In this document: piece by piece, positions 1-11,080 of the stretch
How positions within the stretch are numbered: the stretch's first letter is position 1
Layout of the letters: every line of letters begins with the position of its first letter
NCBI GenBank assembly: GCA_029706075.1
Contig: JAINUG010000228.1
Coordinates: 1,240,001-1,304,000, forward strand
Reading direction: 5' to 3'
Length of the DNA: 64,000 nucleotides
Source: Aldrovandia affinis
Taxonomy: Eukaryota; Chordata; Actinopteri; Notacanthiformes; Halosauridae
Notes under the pieces: model-generated
Databases searched by the model: none
Told to the model about the DNA's origin: nothing
The model's input: only the letters and a program-made list of their open reading frames with translations
Program-made: the position numbers and the translations under genes

Positions 1-419
1 ATCTAGCTGCAGTATATTATTAATCAGACGTATAAATATAGGGTCCTGACTGGGCAAGACAAGACAATGTCATGTCCATAATATTTTTTATGAAAAGTTT
101 CTGTAAAATATGCATTTTATGTGAGATCTGAATAAAACTCAATGCAAAGCTTTATCATGACCATGAACTTCATGGTTAATATAACGCAATCATAATAAAC
201 GAACCCATAAGCTATACTGTGTACACAATGAAAACGTGTTGAAATTGTTTCAACTATTTTACGTTCAAATCCATATGAAATACAGGTACAGTGGACAATA
301 CCGCTCAGAAAACGCTCTTGCCCACCTCAGAAAATGCTGATTCTTAACACTGCTCCCCTGGAGAAAAAAACAAACTGAATTACATATTCATAAATGAAGC
401 TATGCCCTAATTAGATGTA

Positions 420-780
420 TCATGGACTATTGGTATCGGCCGATATTTGCCTTGTTAGCTGCAATCGGCTTATAGGTTGATAAGATCAAATGTACAGATG
501 GCAGTGGCCGATAATTATCCGTCAGTTTGTGTTGCATCAATCTGGTCTAAATGCTCAAAAATGGAACGGCAGCATATTTTATTTACAGGCTAAACTGAAA
601 CCACGCCTAATTTACTCCTCCGACAATGCTGTGATCAACTAGCCATTATGAGCACTCTGGCACTCCAGGAAGTCTTGCACAAGATGTATGCTAGAGCTGG
701 GCGATATGGGCAAAAACAATTAGCATGATATGTTGACCAAATACTTGGATAACGATATTGAAACGATAATACATTTCACC
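420..780. mobile_element. Possible hAT-type remnants
   Basis: Two short stretches resemble terminal sequences common in fish DNA transposons: tatcggccgatatt near 435 and gagctgggcgatatgg near 694. No paired terminal repeats or target duplications could be assigned. The call rests on general familiarity with these motifs and is weak. No coding potential is seen in 1-790. Confidence 0.3.
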
Positions 781-789
781 CAACCCTGT

Positions 790-1005
790 TTACGAGGTTG
801 CTCTGCCGCTCCTTGGCGAGCTTGTGCCAGCTCTCCCTCCCCCTCCCCCTGCGGCAGATAGCCAACCGCTGCCCCCTATCGGGGCTCCCCACCAGGGCTG
901 GTCTGGTACAGGGTTTCGAACTGCCACTGTGATAGGCAGCTCACACTCGTAAAGGACCAGCCAATACGAGTGCGTTAGACCACTGTCACGCCACGTGACA
1001 ATCCC
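790..1005 (-). mobile_element. tRNA-derived SINE, family A, antisense
   Basis: Read on the minus strand, a tRNA-like head (cgtgacagtggtctaacgc, then cagttcgaaaccctg as a B-box-like element) is followed by the body shared by the other family A copies: ggggagccccgatagggggc, then a ggttggctatctgccgc stretch. The copy is diverged and its tail is not clear. Related copies lie at 13.9, 35.3, 36.0, 42.9, 51.3 and 55.6 kb. Confidence 0.55.
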
Positions 1006-2600
1006 TGGATGGGAACAGAGCAGTCTGGAGATGGAGTGGAGTTTGTCGGCCTACGGACTGGATTTTTATTTATTTTTTCCTGTCTCTCCCCCCAGACATG
1101 GGGAAGAGACAGTGGGAGTAGCAGGTTAACATATAACAAACAAACACCAACACAAAATCTTCACCCTACTTGCCGCGAAGCTTTCAGGTAAAAACAACAA
1201 ACTAAACTAAGCTAAAATAATCAAAACTTACAGGACACCATGCCTGTTCATCCGGAGTTCCCCTGGAACCTCCCAGGGACACACATATCCAGTGACCTTT
1301 CAAGTGCTTCCCACCCATGCATACTGAGACACTCGAACTTTGCAGTCCGAGTTCTCTTTTCAACCCATGCATACAGAGACACTCGAACTTTGCAGTCCGA
1401 GTTCTCTTTTCAACCCATGCATACAGAGACACTCGAACAGCCCCGAGACACGCTCCACTCTTCCAGTGAGAGTTCTCGGGCTGTTGCCCAGAAACACTCT
1501 CCACTGCCCGAGTGCGAGTTCTTTCAATCACACCGAGGGCGAGAGGCAGACCCTCTTTCAGGGCACCCTCTCGCTCGCTTTCCCACTTACACAGGAAGCA
1601 CTCTACTCAGTCACTTTCGACAAACACACACAAAACTCCAAACATCAAACATCCAACCATCAACCACTCCACAATACAACACGATACCATACGCATGCAC
1701 GCGCACACTCACAACAATGACAACACAACACAAACTCTGCACACACGCACGCAACAAGGCAGACTAACTGATTCCCCACTTGCCACACCTGCTCTTAAAT
1801 ATGCTTTCTTTCTGCCTGCCTCAGGTGGGACTCGTGAGGCAATCACCCAATCACAAACACTCAACACTAAACAATTCACATTCTCACACAGACACCCAAT
1901 CAGCCAATTGACTTCCATATCAATTAACTGATTGACACCAATTAAATAATAATTTAATCAACTATGGCCTTTGGAGCAACGTTCCGGGTGACCGTTCACT
2001 CACACACCCTGTGAGAGTGCCAAACCTGCCCCCGGAAAGTCTCCCTGCTCCAAAGGCCTCCACCACATGCAAAACAAAGGCAACCATGCCACTCCCATGT
2101 GGCCGAGACTGACGCCCTCCACAACCGCTATACTATCGGAGGCCCCACTAACAATAGTCTTCATGCGAGTTACCCTACCCTCTACATCACCTCCATGGCT
2201 AACCAGTATCATTACTCCATTGGTTTTATTATCGGCAGAGGCTGAGGCTGCTACACAACAGGATTTATTGTTGCATCTGGAAACATCACCCTTCTTCAAA
2301 TGAGACTCTTGAATTAGGGCAATATCAACTTTTTCTTATGCAGTAGAACTAGAAATCTTGTGCACTTCTGGGGACCGTTAGGACCATTGACAACAGTACT
2401 TATAATATGAATAATAATCATAGCTGTTGAATATGGAATGCTTCAGAGATAAAACGGTTGAAATACGATTGTCAGTTACAATTAAAGATATCAATGGAGG
2501 AAACCTTTTATAATTCTGGGTAGCAAAAGTAGCTTGTAAAATATGTAGATCATCTTCCCTCCCCCTGCCCTTTCTCAGAACGGTAAAACAATAACCAATA
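1006..2600. other. Non-coding stretch, unclassified
   Basis: Open frames here are low in complexity, overlap on both strands and match no family I recognise. The region holds a 50-bp tandem repeat (described separately), CA-rich sequence around 1625-1755, and a 13-bp inverted repeat, ggcctttggagca (1966-1978) with tgctccaaaggcc (2046-2058). The whole segment may be one unidentified repeat, but no ends were found. Confidence 0.4.
1319..1437. repeat. 50-bp tandem repeat, about 2.4 units
   Basis: The unit starts gcatacagagacactcgaac and ends tctcttttcaacccat. Copies lie at 1319-1368, 1369-1418 and partly 1419-1437, nearly identical. A 50-bp unit is not a multiple of three, so the repeated words in the overlapping open frames fall in different reading frames. 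This argues against coding. Confidence 0.88.
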
Positions 2601-2700
2601 GGGGTGTAACAGTACACGTATTCATACCGAACCGTTCGGTTCAGGACTTTCGTGATGTGAACCGAACAAATGCAATCTTGCTTTAACAGAGATGTTTTTC
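2600..2700. mobile_element. Possible hAT-type terminal fragment
   Basis: The stretch aggggtgtaacagtacacg, followed by ccgaaccgttcggttc, resembles the end of a hAT-type repeat frequent in teleosts. The partner end and target duplication are not seen. It directly precedes a Tc1 remnant. Confidence 0.35.
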
Positions 2701-2789
2701 TTAACAGAGATGTAAATTAGCTTTATAGCTAACTCTGGTACAGCTAAGAAGCTGTGCACAGTCCCTGTCAAATAAATAAACTAAGAAAT

Positions 2790-3224
2790 GGAAGGTGCAT
2801 GGCACCACCAGGACTTTGCCTAGATTAGGCCGTCTGTCCAAGCTGGATGACAGAGCAAGAAGGAGACTGATCAGAGAGGCCACCAAGAGGCCAATGGCAA
2901 CTATGAAAGAGCTAAAGGATTCTATGGCAAAACATTACGTTTGGCGAAAATCCAATACAGCACATCAACCAAAGAATCATCCCTACTGTAAAGCATAGCA
3001 GCATTCTGTTATGGGGGTGTTTCACATCAGCAGGGACTTAGGCACTTAGTCAGGATAGAAGGGGAAATGGATGGAGCAAAATACAGACAAATTATTGAGG
3101 AAAACCTGCTGCTCTCTGCAAGAAAGTTGAAATTGGGAAGGAGGTTCACCTTTCAGCATGACAATGACCCAAAGCGCAGTCCATCAATGGTCCCCATGCA
3201 ATCTGACTGAGCTTTAACAGTTCT
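2790..3224 (+). mobile_element. Tc1 transposase remnant
   Basis: The translated pieces are characteristic of Tc1 transposase: a GTTRTLPRLGRLSKLDDRAR stretch from the paired-type DNA-binding region, then a frame with WRKSNTAHQPK, and further on a HDNDPK-like motif encoded near 3155-3175. Stops and frameshifts break it. The same family occurs on the minus strand at about 5.8-6.0 kb and 29.5-29.9 kb. The copy is interrupted at 3225 by a TTAA-flanked element. Confidence 0.72.
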
Positions 3225-3228
3225 TTAA

Positions 3229-4638
3229 CCCCCTGAGGTCGACTGGATCACCGACAATCCGAGCAGCAATAAAAGTATATTACTATTTCTAACGTCGCGA
3301 GATTCTATTATACACACGCGGCAAAAACATTGACAGAAACCTTAGAATCGTGACTTTCCGATTTGAGCACTGGCAATTAATATGAGATTTTTTACATTAG
3401 GTTAATTAGACCAAAAGTAAACCTTGCCTTTTCCTCTCTGTTTTACCTGGAAGTACCGTCCCCCTTCTATTGACATGGTAACTAGGTGCTAGTCTCGGGG
3501 AGGGGCGTGGGGCCATGCGTAAACAATGTCCCGACATTACATCGCATCTTGTCTGTGTTTACGGTTGCGATCTGCCAGCAACAGACTGTATGCTGATATT
3601 TATTTTATTTCCCATGTTTTCAAATACTCGTGAAAATATATGAATTCCGCGTCTTGTGACGTTATACGTAAATAATCAGAATCATTGCGATCTGATGCGA
3701 ATAATTAACGGGAGGATATTTAACCAGCTGGCATTCTCTGTTTCGGCGCTTGGACATTATCTAGCTTAGCTTGATAGTAGCCTACCTATTGTGATTAATG
3801 TTTCTTGCCTCTCGAGAACTTGTTTGTTCGTGTGTGCTTATTGTTGTTTAGATTCCCAGTGTTTAGTTTATTCAGAGTTTTTGGATACGTTTTGGATTTA
3901 CCGTTTTACTTTGTTCCTGATCGTTGGTTATTTTGGTTTGTTTTGTTTGTCTTTCCGTGTCTGCGAAGACACGGAAAGACATAAACAAAACAAACCAAAA
4001 TAATTTTGCTTTTGTTTTCCTACAGACGTTTAAAGATAAATACATATCTTAAACCCAGAAAATGGGCTACTTTTGATCATGTGCCTGTGCCCACTGCCAA
4101 ACAGACTCTAGCTTTTGTCTTTGTCTGATGGCCATTGAGAGAGAGATGGCCCATCTGACAGATCTTACAGGTATGGACAACCCTCAGGTGTGGATCATGA
4201 ATATTCAGGAATGAGCATATAGCCCTCCCACAGCCTGAAATAAATGTGACCAGTTCTGATAAAATCAGGTTTTTAGCTATTTAGATCTCAGATGTGCTAA
4301 CCTATTTTGACATCCTTACATAACCAAGACCTTGATGAACAAACGCATATTGGCAAAACAATTCGTCACTATAGTTTAGTGTGTGATTTCACAACTTTTG
4401 TGACGGCAAAAAATTTACTCTTTATAACTTGTGTGTTTGTAGATCTATTTACAAGCTGCATATGATACTGACCAAACTATTGATGGCATATAAATGTAGC
4501 TGTGACTGTCCTTCAAATAAAAATATCAAACACTTTGGAGTAAGTGTGTGTTCAGTTGATGAAATTGAGATAAATATCAGACCACAAAAAAAAAAAAAAA
4601 AAAAAAGCTGCTCTGAGCTAAGCATGGACCTCAGGGGG
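3229..4638. mobile_element. piggyBac-like non-autonomous element
   Basis: Perfect 12-bp terminal inverted repeats, ccccctgaggtc (3229-3240) and gacctcaggggg (4627-4638), are each flanked by TTAA (3225-3228 and 4639-4642). TTAA is the target duplication of the piggyBac superfamily. The 1,410-bp interior encodes no recognisable transposase, so the element would need one supplied from elsewhere. It lies inside older Tc1 sequence. It contains a large internal palindrome and a poly-A run near 4586-4606. Confidence 0.8.
3928..4003. repeat. Near-perfect palindrome, 35- and 37-nt arms
   Basis: The left arm (3928-3962) and right arm (3967-4003) are complementary except for a two-base bulge. A four-base loop (gcga) separates them. 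The arm core ctttccgtgtct pairs with agacacggaaag. The palindrome is well inside the piggyBac-like element, so it is not one of its termini. Confidence 0.95.
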
Positions 4639-4789
4639 TTAAGAAAATGAACACCGTTGTATAAAAATAAAATTACAAGACAGTACATATCATACATTCA
4701 ATATTCAAGAACAACAAGATTTCACAACCTTGACACTGAGTTTGCGTTGGATACGTAATGAGTACATGATTGGGTTGATTTTAGCCGAT

Positions 4790-5790
4790 TATAATAATAA
4801 TAATAATAATAATAACTTCAATTTATATAGCGCCTTTCAAGAAAAACCCAAGGACGCTTTACAGTAGAGGACACAGACACAGGACACAGAACGGAGACAA
4901 CAGAACGGAGACAACACAGAAACCACAGAAACTAAACAAAGGTTTTAGTGAACAGATGGGTTTTGAGGGCGGCTTTGAAACTGTCCAGGGTTGGGGCTTG
5001 GCGAATCTCTATGGGGAGAGAGTTCCAGAGGGTGGGTGTTGCCACACTGTAGGCTCTGTCCCCAAAGGTTCGTCGGCTGGTGCGGGGGGTGGAGAGCAGA
5101 CCCGTGTCCGAGGACCGCAATCTCCGAGATGGGGTATGATGGTGGAGAAGGTCAGACAGGTACTGGGGGGCAAGGGCATGGAGGGATTTGTAGGTGAGAA
5201 GGAGGAGTTTATAGGAGATACGAGACTTGACCGGAAGCCAGTGGAGTCGGATGAGAGTGGGGGTGATGTGCTGCCAGGGCTTGGTGCGGGTGAGAACCCG
5301 GGCAGCTGAGTTCTGCACGTACTGGAGCCTGTCCAGGGCTTTGCTGGGTACCCCGAACAGGACTCCATTGCAATAGTCCAGACGGGAGGTAATGAAGGCA
5401 TGGATGAGGGTCTCCGTGACGGAGTCTGAGAGTGACGGCCGGAGTCTGGAGATGTTCTTGAGGTGGAAGAAGGCAGATTTGGTCATGGATTTGATGTGTG
5501 ACTGAAAAGAGAGGGTGGAGTCCAGAATGACACCCAGGTTGCGGACTTCGGGAGATGGTGAGATGGAGCAGCCGTCAACCTGAGAAGGAAATCTCCAACC
5601 TTCCGGAGCAGTGCCTTGGGTGTCACAACCATGAGCTCCGTTTTTTGCTGTTGAGTTTGAGTAGGTTGGATGACATCCATATTTTTATTTCATCTAGGCA
5701 ATTGATAAGAGACTGTGGGGGGAGCTGAGTGGATGGTGAAGTGCTGAGATACAGTTGAGTGTCATCAGCGTAGCAGTGAAAGTTGGTCTT
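4790..5790 (-). mobile_element. L2-clade LINE, 5'-truncated, RT and 3' end
   Basis: Read on the minus strand, the copy begins in the reverse transcriptase palm with the catalytic box [11 protein letters not shown] (about 5750-5790). A frame break follows, then a 184-codon frame (4932-5486) with HAFITSRLDYCN, LHWLPVKSRISYK and the C-terminal WNSLPIEIRQAPTLDSFK, typical of L2/CR1-group proteins. The 3' end (ggcgctatataaattgaag) runs into a TTA repeat near 4790-4815, the usual kind of L2 tail. Endonuclease and 5' parts are missing. The frames at 5483-5680 and 5623-5904 belong to the same broken protein. It is a dead copy. Confidence 0.85.
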
Positions 5791-6010
5791 TACCATGCTC
5801 CAAGGGATATTTATGGCCTTTGAAATCTTTCTATACCCATTTCCTGATATGTGCCTTTCCAAATCTTTATCCCAGAGTTCTTTTGAAAGCTCGTTGATGC
5901 TCATGGTGGATTATTTACACTGAAATGCACTACCCAGCAGTGGAATCCTCTAGAACAGCTGGTTTTATTCGGATTTAATCAGAATCACTACAATTGCACA
6001 CAGGTAGCTA
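5791..6010 (-). mobile_element. Tc1 remnant, transposase N-terminus and 5' flank
   Basis: The minus strand encodes [20 protein letters not shown], the helix-turn-helix part of a Tc1 transposase. The upstream DNA (tgaaatgcactacccagcag) is shared with the copy at 29.8 kb. The transposase frame reads directly into L2 reverse transcriptase at about 5788, making a chimeric open frame of 93 codons (5623-5904). Confidence 0.7.
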
Positions 6011-6864
6011 GCTATTGCAATGGCTATAGCAGCGCAGCTAACAGACATCCCTGCACAGAGCGGAGGGGATTTTGACGTTAGCTCGGAATGGTTTCGTTTC
6101 CAACCACTTCTTTGTGTAGGATACAAATCAGCCTCCTGCATTATTCATGAGGCAGATGTCTCCTCCCAGCTGGGTGGTGTGCCCTGCCTTTGTGCTCCCC
6201 CCTCCTGACCCATAGTATGCCTTTCTGCAATAAAGGATACCTGGGCTAAAGTCAAACATGAAAGTGACAAAATATTGGCTACCACTTTAAAAATGGCAGC
6301 TTCGGAAGATCCCAGACATTCTCATGCTGAGATGTATAATGTGGGATTGCATTTTGCTTCAGTACAGATCACTCTTTGTCAAGGATCTCTTTACCTTCTT
6401 GTACAGATTTATTTTTGTTACAATGCATACTACAGAAGTAGACTTGCATATCATGTATATGTTTTCACAATGCTTTAGTGTAGCAGAAACATTTTACTTC
6501 TCATGACTAAGCTGTTCCTCTTAATTATGAATGCAGCAGTTTGTCAACACTAGCCACCAGTTCTCCCACTGGGGCTGTGGAAATGCACATGCATATGTGC
6601 TGGACTGAATTACACTAGCCCCTATGTTCTTTAACCTCCTCCCCTGGAGGACCCAAGGCCTCTCTGACCCGAGCCCAAGAAGCCTGCTCAGGGAGTGAAA
6701 TGGACTGCATGTCATCACATTTCACAAATCAGACCATGGGCCAAGCAATGAAAAAACGCCACACTTGCAGTGTAGCATAGAATTTCTGTGCCATAGATTT
6801 CTAAAAACAGATGTAGCTGATGCTATGGAACCTCTTATAGACCGAATGATTGCTCTTTTCCAAC
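6011..6864. other. Intronic or upstream DNA, nothing recognised
   Basis: Short open frames on both strands match no protein family known to me, and there are no convincing splice-bordered coding blocks. Confidence 0.5.
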
Positions 6865-6872
6865 TCCTATAG

Positions 6873-7321
6873 CAGTGGTTCTCAACCTTTTTTGTGCTCT
6901 GTACCACTAAAATATTTTCAACAATCCCCAAGTACCCCCTACCCATAATATATATATATAGGCCTATATATACATATATAGGCCTATATATATATATATA
7001 CATATATATATAGGCATATACCTCACGTGTAAGCAGCCAACACAGATATTTTGATTTTTAAAAAACATTTTATTAAGATTCACCATTAATAATTACAAAA
7101 GATATTTTGATAAATAAATAAATTGTCTTAATTTTGATGGCCTTATATAGAATATTATTTCAACATTCATTATTCTTTTTTATTTTATTTATTTATTTAT
7201 TTATTTTGCAAAATACAATTAATTTATATTTATTTTGAGGTTTCAAAAAACATTTCCAAGTACCCCTGCAATTCCCCCACATACCACTAGGGGTACGCGT
7301 ACCCCCGGTTGAGAAACAATG
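6873..7321. mobile_element. hAT-type mini-element with 8-bp TSD
   Basis: The left end cagtggttctcaacc pairs with the right end ggttgagaaacaatg (two mismatches). Both are flanked by tcctatag (6865-6872 and 7322-7329), a perfect 8-bp duplication. The CAGTGGTTCTCAACC terminus and 8-bp duplication are classic for the hAT superfamily. The 449-bp interior is AT-rich, with a TA-repeat block around 6949-7016 and no coding capacity. Confidence 0.9.
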
Positions 7322-7363
7322 TCCTATAGCAATAAGTCTTGTTGGCATTGGCACACAGTGTGA

Positions 7364-7545
7364 CATTTTACATTTACATTTCAGGCATTTAGCAGATGCT
7401 CTTATCCAGAGCGACTTACAAGATGTGCATTAATACACTGTAGGAACAATCATAGTTTGCGCACGAGATCAGTGCAGTAATACAGCGATAGACATCATTG
7501 TAGGCAGCTGCATACCATACCTGTAACACTGGGAAGGAAAAGGTG
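7364..7545 (+). repeat. Dispersed teleost repeat
   Basis: The block acatttacatttcaggcatt, followed by tagcagatgctcttatccag and agcgacttaca, is a sequence I know to be highly repeated in fish genomes. A possible relative, reading as a tRNA-derived SINE, is at 58.4 kb. The boundaries are approximate. Confidence 0.5.
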
Positions 7546-8440
7546 AGTAATTATTATTATTATATATATTTTTTTTTTTAATTAAATGAGAAGGCAGGAT
7601 ACAAGACCTGCTCTTTAAACAAAGGGGAAAACTGCAAGGCCTGCAGAATTTAAATAATGCCTAGCATACAGTGCCCTGTATTACAAAATAGTATGGGTCT
7701 GAATTTAAATGACTGCTGAAAATGAGTTGAATTCAAGGTTTGAGAGGGAAAACAAGATATGGTAACTATAAAAGCATGCAAGAAAAATGTAACTCTGCAG
7801 GCATACAGAGTTCCAGCACACCATTTGACTCGTATGGATTCTAATGTAGCGCTAAATTGGTTTTAACAAATATGTTAAAACTGCTGTTTGCTGTTTTGTT
7901 TTTTAAGTTGATAATGGTAAATGCCTGTTGGTTACTTTTTTTTACTGTTGAAAAAAACGTATATTGTTGCTATCCGATTCTTTGGTTTGACTTTGTTGTG
8001 TGTGTGTGTAGGCTCATGTATTGTGATTCTCAGTGTCACAGAAGTGAATTGGGCCACTTGGAGACATTAGGAGACACTTTGAGCCATCTGTTTTGTGCGC
8101 AATATAACGATCCATAATGGTTTGGGTGATGGAAACAGGTTTTATAGTCATACAAATGTTTTAGTATGTTTTTTCCACAGATTTACTTGACATATTGTAC
8201 AAGGCATGCACAAAAAGGTCTATCATGAAATATGACTCTTATTGCTTTTCAAACAAGAGTTTTTGCACAAGAAAACTATACAATGCCTATTTTGTTGTAT
8301 GTTTGATCTTAAGTCCATGTTGTCTCCACATGCTATTTGAGCACACCATAAACTACAATGCATTTCCCTTCAAATACAAAATTTTGCAATGTGGCCATCA
8401 CAGTTGTTGATCTACGAACTGTTATATTGGGTATGTCTAA
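7546..8440. other. Non-coding stretch
   Basis: AT-rich sequence with poly-T and TG runs. The two open frames (7857-8117 and 8195-8410) look like chance frames: they are cysteine- and phenylalanine-rich without domain signatures. Confidence 0.5.
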
Positions 8441-8479
8441 ATTGGCGGGAATTTCAAAAATAGGGGGTGACTGTTAAGG

Positions 8480-9130
8480 GCATGGGTATGGTCAGTAAAC
8501 CAGGGTGCAAGTTTCTTCTGACTGTTTTTTTTTTTTCCTCTTAAGAGGTGCAACAGCATCAAAAATATTCTGCAGGATATGATTTACCCCATCTGTTAGA
8601 TGATCAATTGAGAAAATGCTGTTTGTATTCTCACTTAATAAGGACTCGGGAAGTATGTTAATACATTTTCAAGCCGTCGATGAATGAATAGAGCAGCTGG
8701 AATAGTACCTGGGTTCTGATTTAATAAGGCTATGTACCTGGATTTCGCAAGTAATCAAAAAGAGTATAGTCATCAATAGTATAGAGTTATGGGGAGACAC
8801 AATAAGATGCTTAACATTAATACCATAGGATGACACTAAATCTAAGGTGTGGTTGTGGCAGTGGGTTGGTTCAGACACATTTTTTAAAACTAACAGTCAA
8901 TAATAGCTGCAAAAAGCCAATACCAATACCCTATCATTATCCACTTGTATGCTGAAATCTCCAACAATCACAGCTTTGTCTGTCATTGTTGCCAAGTTTT
9001 ATAAAAAGTCTGCAAACTCAGAAAGAAAAACAGTATAAGGTCCTGGTGGTCTATAAATCGTTACTAAAAGGAAGGACTGCACTGGTAGCATGCTTACCCC
9101 AGTTACAAGTGCTTCAAAAAAAGGAGAACG
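8480..9130 (-). mobile_element. L2-type LINE endonuclease fragment
   Basis: On the minus strand, frames separated by stops give YRPPGPYTVFLSEFADF, then VIVGDFSIQVD, then PTHCHNHTLDLVSSYGI, then IDHLTDGVNHILQ. This is the order of the AP-type endonuclease C-terminal half (YRPPG, GDFN, THxxGHTLDL motifs) and the start of the linker of L2-like elements. The expected GDFN Asn is Ser here. Both ends are missing. Confidence rests on motif order, not on an alignment. Confidence 0.7.
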
Positions 9131-9743
9131 TGTATTCTCTTATATTCCCCAATATTCTGTATTCCTTAATTCAGTCCGTGTTCTCCATATTGTGGAAATC
9201 ATAGGTCCCTATATATTTACAAGCCCAACGTAGATGGAATAAGCTGCCACTTCCCTGTAAACTCTGCCCAGCATAGCTGGCTCTGATCTATTTGCCCAGC
9301 AATATGCATTTACCTTGTTTAATCTGCTCTAAATTTCAAAGGGAGAACACAACTGAAAAATCATTTAGCATGTTGCTATTATTAAAACTGGTTGTATTCT
9401 GATTCCTGCCCCTCATGCAAATAAATCTTTATTTTCCAGAAGTGAAGCATGTCCTCCATATTTCTGTTGCCCACAGGCAAAGCTGTGCAGGTCTGTGCTG
9501 ATTCACTGACGTTTAAACGATATGGATTGATTTTTCACATGCTGTGGGCCTGTTCTTAGCCCATTCAGATAACAGGGATCAGTGGTTCTGTGGCGGTCCT
9601 CCGCAGGCTTTGTCTCTGTGTGATTGACACCACAAGGGCATGCTTCAGTTATACAATACCAAGATCCATTTGAAATGGTACAACAGATACGATGTCCAGT
9701 CCAGTCTTTTTTAAAAGCAAGGAATACAAATGAAATAATCTTT

Positions 9744-10162
9744 TAAGAACATAAGAACGTAAGAATACATAATGATGAGAACGGGCTGTTCGGCCCATCT
9801 AGGCTCATCATGTCCTAATCTAAAGAGTATCTAGTACTGCATCTAGCCTGGACTTGAATAGCCCAAGTGTTTCTGCCTCTACTACCCGACCTGGCAAGCT
9901 GTTCCAGGCATTGACAACTCTCTGTGTAAAGAAAAACTTCCTAATATCTGTGCAGAATTTGCCTTTAACTAATTTCCACCTGTGGCCTCTTGTTCTGCTG
10001 ACCCCACTTATTTTAACAAATCCTTGGTTGTTCACTTTGTTAATCCCTTTTAGGAATGTAAAAACCTCAATCAAATCCCCCATCAGTCTTTGTTTACTAA
10101 GCTTAAATAGCTTGAGTGCCTTAAGTCTATCATCATAACTTTTACCTTTCATACCATGTATC
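9744..10162 (-). mobile_element. CR1-like LINE 3' end
   Basis: The minus-strand frame 9820-10152 encodes the end of a CR1-group reverse transcriptase: DRLKALKLFKLSKQRLMGDL, then [20 protein letters not shown], then LFKSRLDAVLD. It is followed by a short 3' UTR and the eight-base tail repeats (cttatgtt type) seen inverted at 9744-9770. The same 3' end is at 61.6 kb on the + strand. The copy is strongly 5'-truncated and ends in an inverted duplication (next entry). Confidence 0.88.
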
Positions 10163-10216
10163 AGTTATGATGATAGACTTAAGGCACTCAATTTATTTAA
10201 GCTTAGCAAACAAAGA
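10087..10216. repeat. 54-bp inverted repeat within CR1 sequence
   Basis: Left arm 10087-10140 and right arm 10163-10216 are complementary over 54 bases with about three mismatches; the spacer is 22 bases. Both arms are the same piece of CR1 coding sequence (tatgatgatagacttaaggc) in opposite orientation, as expected for a 5' inversion during LINE insertion or a head-to-head double insertion. Confidence 0.9.
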
Positions 10217-10879
10217 CCCCTCCGGTTCAAGTGTAGCCCATCCCACTTGTACAGGTCACCCCTGTTCCAAAAGGAGTCCCATAAACCTGTACCCCTCTTT
10301 CCTGCACTAGTTTTGTTGGTCAAGTTCTCTGTTTATCTAGCTGTTTGTGCCAGTGGCACATAATGTTGCATTACAGTAACTATATGAGTTTTATTCCTCC
10401 TAAAATTAGGTTTAATTCCTATTTTTCTCATGTATATGATAAATGTATAATGATGGGTAATTAAGGCCTGAATCTGTCTGCTTCATTAAATTGAAAATGC
10501 ACGAAAGCATCTTCTCATTGGCTATTTATTTTACATTTTGGCTCATGCTTCCAAAAAAAGTGGAGAGACCAGAGGCAACAGAAACCATTCATTTGTGTCT
10601 GCTGACTTTACATCAGTCCACCAGACAACATTCTGTTCCAGTCTGCACCTGCACAGTAGGTCATTGTTTGATAACACAGCAGAGGCATGCAGTCTGATAA
10701 TGAAGGGCACTGTAACCCTGGGGGTGCTGCAGAGTGGAAGTGCAGGTTGATTCTGTGGATGTTGGGGTAGCAATGATACTGAGTCCAGATGAGGTAGTGG
10801 GCGGGGCTAATAAGTCAGGCTTTGGTTTAATGGACGATCAAGGAGTTGTGAAAATCTCTCCTGTGTTAAATATGTTATG
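10217..10879. other. Non-coding stretch
   Basis: The + strand continues briefly with sequence that may still be LINE-derived (to about 10300). After that, only short overlapping frames on both strands are seen, without family features. Confidence 0.4.
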
Positions 10880-11080
10880 ACGGGGCTACTGGCTGGCTCA
10901 TTCTTTTAAAGCACTGTTCCAATGTGTGGATGGGCCCCATGGTCTGGTATTGAATCCACACCGTGCTGTTGTGGGCTGTGGCCAGAGATGCGTAATTGGC
11001 TGTAGTGTAGCCTGGGAAGGAAGGGATTTCAGTCAGCAGTGACCCCCTCTGGTCAATCAGATGCCCACAGTCTGCCTGCA
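10880..11080 (+). mobile_element. Possible SINE, family B
   Basis: A tRNA-like head (tggctcattcttttaaagc and a B-box-like ggtattgaatcc) is followed by ctgtggccagagatgcgtaa and ttggctgt. The same order occurs, diverged, on the minus strand at 23.2-23.4 kb. This two-copy comparison inside the window is the only support. The ends are uncertain. Confidence 0.45.

Noticed and set aside
1240..1931. Overlapping frames of 126-175 codons as a gene
   Set aside because: Three frames overlap on one strand, with a 50-bp tandem repeat translated in different frames; composition is low in complexity and no domain is recognised.
4932..5486. 184-codon minus-strand frame as a host gene
   Set aside because: WNSLPIEIRQAPTLDSFK-type ending and L2 tail show that it is the C-terminus of a LINE protein.
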